A program made the translations under genes and the position numbers. DNA of 5,775 nt from Acidocella sp. (GTDB lineage: Bacteria > Pseudomonadota > Alphaproteobacteria > Acetobacterales > Acetobacteraceae): positions 1 through 5,775 of the forward strand of contig JAQNCU010000203.1 of NCBI GenBank assembly GCA_029077775.1, given 5' to 3'. The notes under the pieces were generated by a model. It searched no databases. It saw nothing but the letters and a program-made list of their open reading frames with translations, and had not been told where the DNA came from. Below, in pieces: positions 1-5,775 of the stretch (the stretch's first letter is position 1; each line of letters begins with the position of its first letter).

Positions 1-1
1 G

Positions 2-1162
2 GCCAGGCTGGGGCTGGATTGGCAGGCGGCGCGCGCGCGCGCCATCGCGGCCATTACGGCGATCGCGCCAAATGACTCGGCGGCGCGCTATGAGGGCATT
101 GGCTGTACGGTGATCGCCGGGACGGCGCGGCTGCTCTCCGACCGGGAGATTGATGTTGGCGGGCGCATTGTGCGAGCGCGCCGCATCGTTATCGCCACCG
201 GCAGCCGGGCGATCGTGCCGGAATTTTGCGCCGGGCTGGGCTATTACACCAACGAGACGATCTGGGGCATGACCGCCCTGCCCGCCCGCTTATGCATTCT
301 GGGTGCCGGGCCGATGGGCTGCGAAATGGCCGAGGCGTTCGCGAATTTGGGTGTGGAGGTAACGCTGATCGGCCGGATGCTGCCGCGTGAGGCGGCTGAT
401 CTGGTGGCGCCTGTTGCGGATTCACTGCGGGCCAGGGGGGTCGTGCACGTAGCGGCGCGGGCGGTGGCGGGCCGGGCTGGGCCGGATGGTGGCGTGGTGC
501 TGACATTGGCGGATGGGCGGAACTGCGCGGGTGCCTTGTTGCTCGCGACCGGACGGCAGGTGGAGACCGGGTGGCTGGGGCTGAAGCTGGCGGGAGGACC
601 GGAGGGTATCCGCACGGATACGGGCCTGCGGGTTTTGGGGCAGCGGCGGATTTTCGCGGCGGGGGATTGCGCCGACCCGGTAGGGATTGGCCCGCAGCGT
701 TTGACGCATGTCGCGGCTTCCCATGCCGGGCTGCTGGTGCGGCGGCTGGCTTTTCGGTTGCCCGCGCGATTATCAGCCGTGCCGCCGGTGCGGGTGGTGT
801 ATACCGCACCGGCCTTGGCGCAGATCGGCCCGGTTGACGGCGCGCGGGTGCTGGTGCGGCGGTTTACCGAGAATGACCGGGCGATCGCCGAAGGGGACAT
901 GACAGGGCTGGTGCGGCTGGTGTTGGATGCACGTGGGCGGCTGATCGGTGCCGGGATCACCGCCCCGCATGCCGGGGAGATGATCGGGATGTATGCGCTG
1001 GCCATCGCCCGGAAGATCCCCCTGCGGGTGCTGGCCGGGCTGGTGCTGCCCTATCCAACCCGCAGCGAGGCCGGGCGGCAAATGCTGGGCGCGTATTTCG
1101 CGGAGCGGCTGTTCGGCCCCGGCCCACGCAAAATTGTGGGGCTATTGAACCGCTTGCCGTAG
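2..1162 (+). CDS. Class I pyridine nucleotide-disulfide oxidoreductase (dihydrolipoamide dehydrogenase / mercuric reductase-like), 5'-truncated by window edge
   Basis: The frame is open from base 2, so the gene starts before the window. The GTG at 110 is internal, because the 36 codons before it (including YEGIGCTVIAG) read as normal family sequence. About 386 codons are visible, against a usual 450-480. The missing N-terminus would carry the first FAD-binding GxGxxG and the CxxxxC redox disulfide, so neither can be judged. Visible in order are the ATG segment (IATGSRA), the NAD(P)-binding Rossmann motif GAGPMG (visible codons 101-106), the second FAD-contact motif AAGDCAD (Asp at codon 222) and the C-terminal dimerisation domain. 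Where lipoamide dehydrogenases have HPTxSE, this protein has YPTRSE (Tyr codon 351, Glu codon 356). The catalytic His is therefore replaced, which argues against a true lipoamide dehydrogenase. It is probably a cytosolic NAD(P)H-dependent flavoprotein of unknown substrate. The family is secure and the substrate is not. The stop is 11 bases before the phospholipase start, suggesting one transcript. Confidence 0.9.
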   Translation, partial: ARLGLDWQAARARAIAAITAIAPNDSAARYEGIGCTVIAGTARLLSDREIDVGGRIVRARRIVIATGSRAIVPEFCAGLGYYTNETIWGMTALPARLCILGAGPMGCEMAEAFANLGVEVTLIGRMLPREAADLVAPVADSLRARGVVHVAARAVAGRAGPDGGVVLTLADGRNCAGALLLATGRQVETGWLGLKLAGGPEGIRTDTGLRVLGQRRIFAAGDCADPVGIGPQRLTHVAASHAGLLVRRLAFRLPARLSAVPPVRVVYTAPALAQIGPVDGARVLVRRFTENDRAIAEGDMTGLVRLVLDARGRLIGAGITAPHAGEMIGMYALAIARKIPLRVLAGLVLPYPTRSEAGRQMLGAYFAERLFGPGPRKIVGLLNRLP

Positions 1163-1173
1163 CTCACGGTAAC

Positions 1174-2115
1174 GTGCAGCGTAGCCGCATGGCAGTACGC
1201 TCCTCAATACGAGTCACCAATGTTCTGGCGTTGCAGGGGGGTGGCGCGCATGGCGCGTTCACCTGGGGGGTGCTCGACAGGTTGTTGCAAGATGGGCTGG
1301 AGTTCAGCGCGGTGTCCGGCGTGTCATCGGGGGCGATGATGGCGGCGATGGCGGTGCAAGGTTTTGTGCATAATGGCCGCCAGGGGGCGCGCGATGCATT
1401 GCGCAAACTATGGCAACGCGTTGCGGATGCGCATATTTTTGGCAATGTGAGCACCTCGCTGGACTGGATGTGGGGCTGGGATAAGGGTATGGCGTTGGGC
1501 AATGAGATGGCCTGGGCCGGGATCACCAATGCGCTGAGGATGTTCAGCCCCGGCCAGTTGAACCCGTTTGGGCAGAACCCGCTCGGGCCGTTGCTGGCGG
1601 ATTTGCTGGACGTGGAAGCGATCTGCGATGCCCGCGCGCCACGTTTGTTCGTGGCGGCCACGGACGTGGAGGCCGGGGTGGCGCGGGTGTTCGAAAATCA
1701 TGAAATTTCAGTTGAGGTTTTACTTGCATCTGCCTGTATTCCAATGATGTTTCCGGCCGTGAACATTGGTGGGCGGTTTTATTGGGATGGCGGGTATTCC
1801 TGTAATCCGGCGTTGAAGCCGTTGTTATCGCCGCGCCCTGAGCGGCTGGTGCTGATCCGCGCGCAGCCGCGCCGCCGCCAGGGCGTGCCCGATACCACAG
1901 CGGATATTGTGCACAGGCTGCATGAAATCGCCTTTCAGGCGCCATTGGATGCCGAATTGGCGGCGCTGCCGCGGCAAATTGAGCTGTTGGATATCGGCGC
2001 GGATGCGACACTTGGACAGCATTCATTGACCTCCAAAATGAACACCGAAAAGGCGTTTCTCGATGAACTGTTCATGGCGGGCCGCGACGCCGCCCTAACC
2101 GCCATGGCCGCATGA
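1174..2115 (+). CDS. Patatin-like phospholipase (serine acyl hydrolase)
   Basis: This is a 313-residue protein of the patatin-like family, which hydrolyses acyl esters of phospholipids or other lipids with a Ser-Asp dyad. The diagnostic elements are all present and in order. The glycine-rich oxyanion loop QGGGAHGAF lies at residues 21-29. The nucleophile elbow GVSSG (GxSxG) has Ser51. The dyad motif DGG has Asp205, in the context FYWDGGYSCNP. No signal peptide or membrane segment is visible, so a cytosolic or membrane-peripheral enzyme is likely. The C-terminal third (about 220-313) is charged and has no motif I recognise. The start is uncertain: GTG at 1174 gives the longest form, ATG at 1189 removes five residues, and neither has a good Shine-Dalgarno sequence. 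Homology begins at about residue 14, so both fit. The stop overlaps the histidine kinase start as ATGA. The physiological substrate cannot be inferred from the sequence. Confidence 0.92.
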   Translation: MQRSRMAVRSSIRVTNVLALQGGGAHGAFTWGVLDRLLQDGLEFSAVSGVSSGAMMAAMAVQGFVHNGRQGARDALRKLWQRVADAHIFGNVSTSLDWMWGWDKGMALGNEMAWAGITNALRMFSPGQLNPFGQNPLGPLLADLLDVEAICDARAPRLFVAATDVEAGVARVFENHEISVEVLLASACIPMMFPAVNIGGRFYWDGGYSCNPALKPLLSPRPERLVLIRAQPRRRQGVPDTTADIVHRLHEIAFQAPLDAELAALPRQIELLDIGADATLGQHSLTSKMNTEKAFLDELFMAGRDAALTAMAA

Positions 2116-3572
2116 TCAACTTTAAGGTCTTCGCGCGGTTGCGTCAGGCAAACGGCTTCGATCTGTTCAGCAGCAGCCTGTCGGCGCGGGTGTTGTGGCT
2201 GACCGTGAGCATTATTCTGCTGGTCGAGCTCGTGATTCTCATGCCAAGCCTGGGCCGGGAACGGCAGGCTTGGTTGTGGGATCATGTCACGCTGGCGCAT
2301 CTGGCGGTGGCGTCAGGGGTCGCGAATGGGGTGGCTGCCCAAGATGGCGGGCCGATGCAGGCGTTGCTTAAACTTTCGGATATCGAGCGGGTGCAGATGA
2401 GCACACCGGGCGGGCTGCCTGCGGTGGTCGAACCAGGGCCGCCCGGGCGGGTGGATGAGCGCGTGTATCTGCCCGATGAGAGCCTGCTCTCCAGCATGTG
2501 GCAGGCGGATTTGCTGGTGCTGGGGCTGGGGCCTAAGCGGATTGAGCTGATCGCGGCGAGCCCGCTGCAAAACGATGTCAGCCTCGATATCGTGGTGAAT
2601 GGCCGCACGCTGGCGGCGTCTCTGCGGGAATATACCGAGCATATCGCCGGATTATCGGTGATTGTGGCGCTGGTGACAGGGCTTTTGGTGTTTGCCGCCC
2701 TGGATAGGCTGCTGGTGCGCCCGATGCGGATTATCACCGCCAACATCGTAGGCTTCCGCGAAGACCCGGAGCGCGCGGGCGAGACCGATTTGAGCTGGCT
2801 GGCGCACCGGCGCAACGATGAAATCTCAGAAGCCGCGCGGCAACTGAAATCCATGCAGGATGAGATGCGCGCGGCGCTGTGGCGCAATGCCCGGCTGGCG
2901 GCATTGGGCACGTCGGTAGCGAAGATCAGCCATGATTTGCGCAATATTTTAAGCTCGGCACTGTTGGTGGCGGACCGCTTGCAATCGGCACCGGACCCGG
3001 TGACGCAAAGTGCGGCGGGGACGTTGATCTCGGTGGTGGAACGGGCTGCCGAGCTGGTCAGCCGGACCGTGGATTTCGCGCGGGAGGGGCCACCCGCGAT
3101 CATGCGTTCAGCCGTGCCTGTGGCGGCGCTGGTGGCCGAGGCGGCGGCGGCGATCCGCACCACGGATGCCGGGGTGACGGTTGAGAACCATGTGCCCGAA
3201 AACCTGATATTAGCATTGGACCGCGCGCAAATTTTTCGTGTTCTGATCAATCTGGTGCGCAATGCGGTGGAGGCCGGGGCGGATTTGATCGAATTTACGG
3301 TAGACCATTTCGGCGGCGTGACGCGGTTGAAGATCCGCGATAACGGGCCGGGTTTACCGCTGCGGGTGCAGGATAAATTATTCATGCCGTTCGCCGGTTC
3401 AGGCCGCCGTGGAGGCACCGGGCTGGGGCTGGCGATCGCGCGGGACCTGATCCGGGCGCATGGCGGCGATCTGGTGCTGGCCGATACCGGGCCACGCGGG
3501 ACCATGTTCGTGATGGATCTGGCGACCAGCGAGTTGCAGGGTGAAAGTGCGGGGCTGCTTAAATCGTCCTGA
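2112..3572 (+). CDS. Membrane-bound sensor histidine kinase (orphan)
   Basis: This 486-residue protein is a two-component sensor kinase of the inner membrane. The first membrane helix is at about residues 26-45 (VLWLTVSIILLVELVIL). A sensor region of about 130 residues (46-177), predicted periplasmic, follows and has no fold I recognise. The second helix is at about 178-198. A HAMP-like linker (about 198-252, starting near LLVRPMRII) follows it. The H-box is ISHDLRNIL with the phospho-acceptor His274. The ATPase domain has an N-box (LINLVRNAVEAG, Asn384), a G1 box (DNGPGLP, Asp410), an F-box (LFMPFAGSG) and a G2 box (GGTGLGLA from Gly434). All catalytic boxes look intact, so it should be active. 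The ATG lies inside the ATGA overlap with the phospholipase stop and has no clear ribosome binding site of its own, which suggests translational coupling. No receiver domain or adjacent response regulator is visible, so the partner and the signal are unknown. Confidence 0.95.
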   Translation: MINFKVFARLRQANGFDLFSSSLSARVLWLTVSIILLVELVILMPSLGRERQAWLWDHVTLAHLAVASGVANGVAAQDGGPMQALLKLSDIERVQMSTPGGLPAVVEPGPPGRVDERVYLPDESLLSSMWQADLLVLGLGPKRIELIAASPLQNDVSLDIVVNGRTLAASLREYTEHIAGLSVIVALVTGLLVFAALDRLLVRPMRIITANIVGFREDPERAGETDLSWLAHRRNDEISEAARQLKSMQDEMRAALWRNARLAALGTSVAKISHDLRNILSSALLVADRLQSAPDPVTQSAAGTLISVVERAAELVSRTVDFAREGPPAIMRSAVPVAALVAEAAAAIRTTDAGVTVENHVPENLILALDRAQIFRVLINLVRNAVEAGADLIEFTVDHFGGVTRLKIRDNGPGLPLRVQDKLFMPFAGSGRRGGTGLGLAIARDLIRAHGGDLVLADTGPRGTMFVMDLATSELQGESAGLLKSS

Positions 3573-3580
3573 CATGGTGG

Positions 3581-3608
3581 GCGCATGGTAGGTTCGGTTT
3601 CCGTGCGC
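3581..3608 (+). terminator. Possible stem-loop just downstream of the histidine kinase gene
   Basis: GCGCATGG (3581-3588) can pair with CCGTGCGC (3601-3608). This gives an 8-bp stem with one G-U wobble and a 12-base loop, starting 8 bases after the kinase stop. No T-run follows, so it is not a canonical intrinsic terminator. It could be a 3'-end stabilising structure, a Rho-dependent pause site, or chance in a GC-rich sequence. Confidence 0.25.
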
Positions 3609-3618
3609 GTCCGCGCAA

Positions 3619-3715
3619 TTGCCAAAACATTTCATGGGCTATCAGGCGAAAAGCAGAAAAATCTTATTTTTTTCAGGTCATTGATCTTGGCCGTAAACTC
3701 ATCTTGTAGAGTTCC
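3619..3715 (+). promoter_or_regulatory. Probable promoter/control region of the siroheme-sulfite reductase operon
   Basis: This is the only non-coding stretch in the window long enough for a promoter, and it is far more AT-rich than its surroundings. At 3656-3674 GAAAAAT and ATTTTTTTC form an imperfect inverted repeat around CTT, which could be an UP-like element or an operator half-site pair. Core promoter matches are poor. TTGCCA (3619-3624) with TATCAG (3640-3645) has a short 15-base spacer, and TTGATC (3681-3686) has no good -10 box at the usual distance. Sulfur-assimilation operons are often controlled by a LysR-type regulator, but I cannot identify a specific binding site. The location is a reasonable inference, and the exact promoter elements are not established. 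Confidence 0.4.
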
Positions 3716-4291
3716 ATGATTCCGTTGGCGATAGATCCGAATTGCGTGAAACTGGCGGTGGCGGGCAATGGCGCGCTGGCGCTGCGGCGGCTGAATGCGC
3801 TGCGCCGGGCCGGGGCCGATGAGACGCTGGTTTTTGCCGATGCGCCGATTGTGGAGCTGGCGGCCGAGGCGGGGGTGTATCTGCGCCGCCATCTGCCCGA
3901 ACCCAGTGACCTGAGCACGCTTTATGTTTTGTGGGTGGTTGATCTGCCCGCCACCGTGGCGGCCACGCTGGCGACGAGCGCACGGGCGCTGCGGGTGCTC
4001 GTGAATGTCGAGGATGTGCCGGAATACTGCGATTTTCACTCAGTCGCTGAGGTCAGGCGCGGTGATCTGCTGCTGACCGTTTCAACCAACGGCGCGGCGC
4101 CTGGGCTGGCGGGGACGATCAGGCGGAATTTGGAGCGGTGTTTTTCCCCGGAATGGGAAACGCGGGTGGCCGAGGTGGCGGCTTTGCGCAGAGCCTGGCG
4201 GGCGGAAGGTGTAAGTATGCCGGAGGCGGCAAAGCGGATTGAGGCGCTGGCCGAACAAGGCTGCTGGATGAGCTGCCCCCGGCCAGGGTGA
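3716..4291 (+). CDS. Precorrin-2 dehydrogenase / sirohydrochlorin ferrochelatase (siroheme synthase N-terminal-type, Met8p-like)
   Basis: This 191-residue cytosolic enzyme should catalyse the last two steps of siroheme synthesis: NAD-dependent oxidation of precorrin-2, then ferrous iron insertion. It corresponds to the N-terminal half of enterobacterial CysG and lacks the methyltransferase half, so a separate uroporphyrinogen-III methyltransferase must be encoded elsewhere. A short strand and the nucleotide-binding turn AGNGALALRR (about 16-25) open the protein, followed by RAGA (31-34). VNVEDVPEYCDF aligns with the NVVDAPKAASF of E. coli CysG, placing Asp100 at the catalytic Asp104. VSTNGAAPGLA aligns with VSSGGTSPVLA, so Thr124 stands where CysG has Ser128. 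The nucleotide loop GNGALALRR departs from the usual GGGxVAxRK, and Arg replaces the usual Lys. The ATG at 3716 fits the family's N-terminus, and only a weak AGAG precedes it. cysJ follows after 50 bases, consistent with supplying siroheme to sulfite reductase. Confidence 0.88.
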   Translation: MIPLAIDPNCVKLAVAGNGALALRRLNALRRAGADETLVFADAPIVELAAEAGVYLRRHLPEPSDLSTLYVLWVVDLPATVAATLATSARALRVLVNVEDVPEYCDFHSVAEVRRGDLLLTVSTNGAAPGLAGTIRRNLERCFSPEWETRVAEVAALRRAWRAEGVSMPEAAKRIEALAEQGCWMSCPRPG

Positions 4292-4330
4292 CCACCCAGC
4301 CCCCTGCCCCGCTTTTTCACGAGATTTTAT

Positions 4331-4334
4331 AAGG
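4331..4334 (+). promoter_or_regulatory. Ribosome binding site of cysJ
   Basis: AAGG lies 7 bases before the ATG at 4342, in a small AT-rich pocket (ttttataaggtaat). It is the clearest Shine-Dalgarno sequence in the window and supports this start over the second ATG two codons later at 4348. Confidence 0.65.
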
Positions 4335-4341
4335 TAATCGC

Positions 4342-5775
4342 ATGTCAATGTCTATAAGCCTGCCGCAATCAGCGCCGTTCGCGCCCGAGCAGATCGCCGC
4401 CCTCGACCAGGTGATCGGGGCGGCATCGGTGGTGCAGCGCGCCTGGCTGTCTGGCTTTCTGGCCGGGCTGGATGCCGGGGCGGTAACACCTGCGGCGGCT
4501 GTGCCCGCCGGGCCGAAACCAAAATTGACGTTGTTGTACGCGACTGAATCCGGCAATGCCGAGGCGCTGGCCGGGCGGGCGCGGCAGGATGCGGCGAAGC
4601 GCGGCTTTGCCGTGCGGGTGCTGGACATGGCGGACGCGGACATGGCGACACTGGCGCAGGCGGGCACTGTGATCGCGCTGGTGTCCACCTGGGGTGATGG
4701 CGAGCCGCCACAGCGCGCCGCACCGTTTTTCCGCGCCTTGATGGCCGCCGATGCGCCCCGGCTGGACGGGCTGAACTTCGCTGTGCTGGCCCTGGGTGAC
4801 AGCGCCTATGCGCAGTTTTGTGAAACCGGGCGGCAAATGGATGCGCGGTTTGAGGCTCTGGGCGCGGTGCGCGTGGCCGACCGGGTTGAGCTGGACCTCG
4901 ATTACGAGGCGGGGGCCAAGGCGTGGCTGACCACGACGCTGGAGCGCCTGGCGCCTGCGGGGGCGGATGCGGGCTCGGTCATTCATGTGGATTTCCAGAA
5001 ACTGGCGGTGGCCGCGCCGACCAAGCTGGCGCCGTTCGCCGCTGAGGTGACGGCGCATGGCAAGCTGACATCCGAGCGCGCCGAGGGCGAGACCTATCAT
5101 GTCGAAGTTTCGCTGGAAGGCGCGGGGCTGCGTTATGAGCCCGGGGATGCACTGGCGGTGACGCCCGAGAACGACCCGGCTTTGGTTGGCGCGGTCATGA
5201 AAGCCGCCGGGTTGCAGGCCTCGCCCGAACTGCATAAGGCGCTGAGCAGCCGTTATGATATCAGCACGCTGACCGGCAAACAGGTGAAATCCTATGCTGC
5301 GCTGACCGGCGATGCGGGCCTGGCTTCGTTGGTGGCCGATGAGGCTCGGCTGGGTGCGTACCTTGATGGGCGGCAATGGATCGATTTGCTGGAGGCGACG
5401 GCGCACAGGCTGGAGCCCGAGGCGTTTACGGGATTGTTGCGGCCTTTGGCGCCGCGTTATTATTCCATTGCGTCGTCGCAGAAGCTGGTGGGCGAGGAAG
5501 CGCATCTGACCGTGGCGCGGCTGCGCCTCAGCGGTATCGTCGAGTACGCCGCCCTGCTCGGCCTGGCGCAGCGCTGGATCGAGACCTTGTGGGACAGCCT
5601 GCATCCGCAGCTCGACCCCGAGGACGACAACGACCCCACCTTGCGGGGGAACGCGCTGCTGCAAGTGGCGAATCCGGCCTGGGTAGTGCGCTTCCTGCGC
5701 GACATGCCGCTGGCGCGCTCGCCACGGGTGGGCTCCTTTTCCTGGCGCCAGATCGCGATGGCGACCGGTCAGATT
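4342..5775 (+). CDS. cysJ: Sulfite reductase [NADPH] flavoprotein alpha subunit, N-terminal and FAD regions, running in frame into a foreign TssA-like segment; no stop in window
   Basis: The frame is open for 478 codons to the window edge. CysJ carries electrons from NADPH through FAD and FMN to the siroheme hemoprotein CysI, reducing sulfite to sulfide. A flexible N-terminal segment (1-60) holds the typical PFAPEQIAAL and RAWLSGFLAG. The flavodoxin-like FMN domain (about 61-200) has the phosphate loop TESGNA (68-73), STWGDGEPP (115-123) and LGDSAYAQF (Gly152-Asp153). The FAD domain follows, with YEPGDALAV and the FAD-binding RYYS (372-375), then IASSQKLVGEEAHLTVA. True CysJ (about 600 residues) would continue with the GVSSxYL-like FAD motif and the NADPH-binding domain. 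Instead, from about residue 390-395, the sequence no longer resembles CysJ and matches the TssA/ImpA N-terminal region. As written, the product would lack the NADPH site and could not accept electrons from NADPH. The start is set by the AAGG ribosome binding site. It forms an operon with the upstream siroheme gene. Confidence 0.88.
   Translation, partial: MSMSISLPQSAPFAPEQIAALDQVIGAASVVQRAWLSGFLAGLDAGAVTPAAAVPAGPKPKLTLLYATESGNAEALAGRARQDAAKRGFAVRVLDMADADMATLAQAGTVIALVSTWGDGEPPQRAAPFFRALMAADAPRLDGLNFAVLALGDSAYAQFCETGRQMDARFEALGAVRVADRVELDLDYEAGAKAWLTTTLERLAPAGADAGSVIHVDFQKLAVAAPTKLAPFAAEVTAHGKLTSERAEGETYHVEVSLEGAGLRYEPGDALAVTPENDPALVGAVMKAAGLQASPELHKALSSRYDISTLTGKQVKSYAALTGDAGLASLVADEARLGAYLDGRQWIDLLEATAHRLEPEAFTGLLRPLAPRYYSIASSQKLVGEEAHLTVARLRLSGIVEYAALLGLAQRWIETLWDSLHPQLDPEDDNDPTLRGNALLQVANPAWVVRFLRDMPLARSPRVGSFSWRQIAMATGQI
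5518..5775 (+). other. TssA-like (ImpA_N) type VI secretion fragment fused in frame to cysJ
   Basis: About 86 codons, in the same frame as cysJ, resemble an internal piece of the N-terminal ImpA_N domain of TssA, the type VI secretion baseplate/sheath-assembly protein. The recognisable core is GLAQRWIETLWDSLHPQ followed by LDPEDDNDPTLRGNALL. Trp417 to Pro432 of the joined frame (5590-5637) spell the hallmark WDSLHPQLDPEDDNDP. The remainder (RFLRDMPLARSPRVGSFSWRQI) also fits the family. Roughly the first 60 residues of a normal TssA and everything after about residue 150 are absent, and no ribosome binding site or plausible own start is present, so this is not an independent gene start. Asp codons are all GAC here (6 of 6), while the cysJ part uses GAT more often than GAC (about 14 to 9), which suggests different genomic origin. 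The family call is by recognition, not by search. Confidence 0.75.

Noticed and set aside
29..42. Seven tandem GC dinucleotides, possibly a slippage or Z-DNA tract
   Set aside because: It encodes Ala-Arg alternation in a helix-forming part of the flavoprotein, the frame is intact, and such short runs are expected in a GC-rich genome.
110..112. GTG at 110 as the true start of the flavoprotein gene
   Set aside because: The frame stays open to the left edge and the upstream codons read as normal family sequence. A start here would also remove the FAD-binding and redox-active N-terminus.
2282..3625. Long open frame of 447 codons on the - strand opposite the histidine kinase
   Set aside because: It is rich in Ser, Arg, Thr and Ala with no recognisable domain, and it lies opposite a kinase with all conserved boxes intact. 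It is the typical antisense shadow of a GC-rich gene.
3573..3715. SAM or other sulfur-related riboswitch before the siroheme gene
   Set aside because: The gap is only 143 bases, and I could not recognise the conserved core or paired helices of a known riboswitch class in it.
4286..4316. GGGTG-AC-CACCC inverted repeat over the precorrin-2 dehydrogenase stop, with a T-run at 4312-4316, as a terminator
   Set aside because: The stem is short with a loop too tight to form fully, the T-run is 14 bases away from it, and cysJ follows immediately with a good ribosome binding site, so termination here is unlikely.
4369..5664. Long open frame of 431 codons on the - strand opposite cysJ
   Set aside because: The translation is a low-complexity mix rich in Arg, Gln, Pro and Gly without any family motif. 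It lies antisense to a gene with clear FMN and FAD motifs and spans the suspected join, so it is a by-product of GC-rich codon use.
5512..5775. Independent TssA gene starting at the GTG at 5512
   Set aside because: No Shine-Dalgarno sequence precedes it, the GTG fits the CysJ stretch HLTVA, and the TssA similarity begins well inside the domain rather than at its N-terminus.

Overview
The window is GC-rich and densely coding. All five genes lie on the + strand, and the protein families and codon choice point to an alphaproteobacterium, perhaps Acetobacteraceae. That placement rests on the look of the proteins from memory, not on a search. The left edge cuts the first gene and the right edge cuts the last reading frame.

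Region 1 (2-3572) is a tight cluster of three genes: the 3' part of a FAD/NAD(P)-dependent class I pyridine nucleotide-disulfide oxidoreductase, a patatin-like phospholipase that starts 11 bases later, and an orphan membrane sensor histidine kinase whose ATG overlaps the phospholipase stop (ATGA). The spacing suggests co-transcription, and translational coupling of lipase and kinase. No response regulator is in view.

Region 2 (3573-3715) is the only sizeable intergenic gap. It holds a possible stem-loop just after the kinase gene and an AT-rich patch with an imperfect inverted repeat, probably the control region of the next operon.

Region 3 (3716-5775) is a sulfite-reduction operon. A stand-alone precorrin-2 dehydrogenase / sirohydrochlorin ferrochelatase (siroheme synthesis) is followed after 50 bases by the flavoprotein subunit of NADPH-sulfite reductase (cysJ). 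The first protein would make the siroheme that the sulfite reductase hemoprotein needs, and the second would pass electrons from NADPH through FAD and FMN to that hemoprotein. The hemoprotein gene (cysI) is not in the window.

The most striking observation is in the last 260 bases. The cysJ frame runs normally through the FAD-binding RYYS motif. At about 5509-5529 it then changes, without losing frame, into a sequence resembling the N-terminal ImpA_N region of the type VI secretion protein TssA (motif WDSLHPQLDPEDDNDP). Codon use shifts at the same place. This is either a real recombination that has cut off the NADPH-binding half of CysJ or, more likely, a chimeric assembly join near a contig end. 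No convincing new biological system is visible in the rest of the window.
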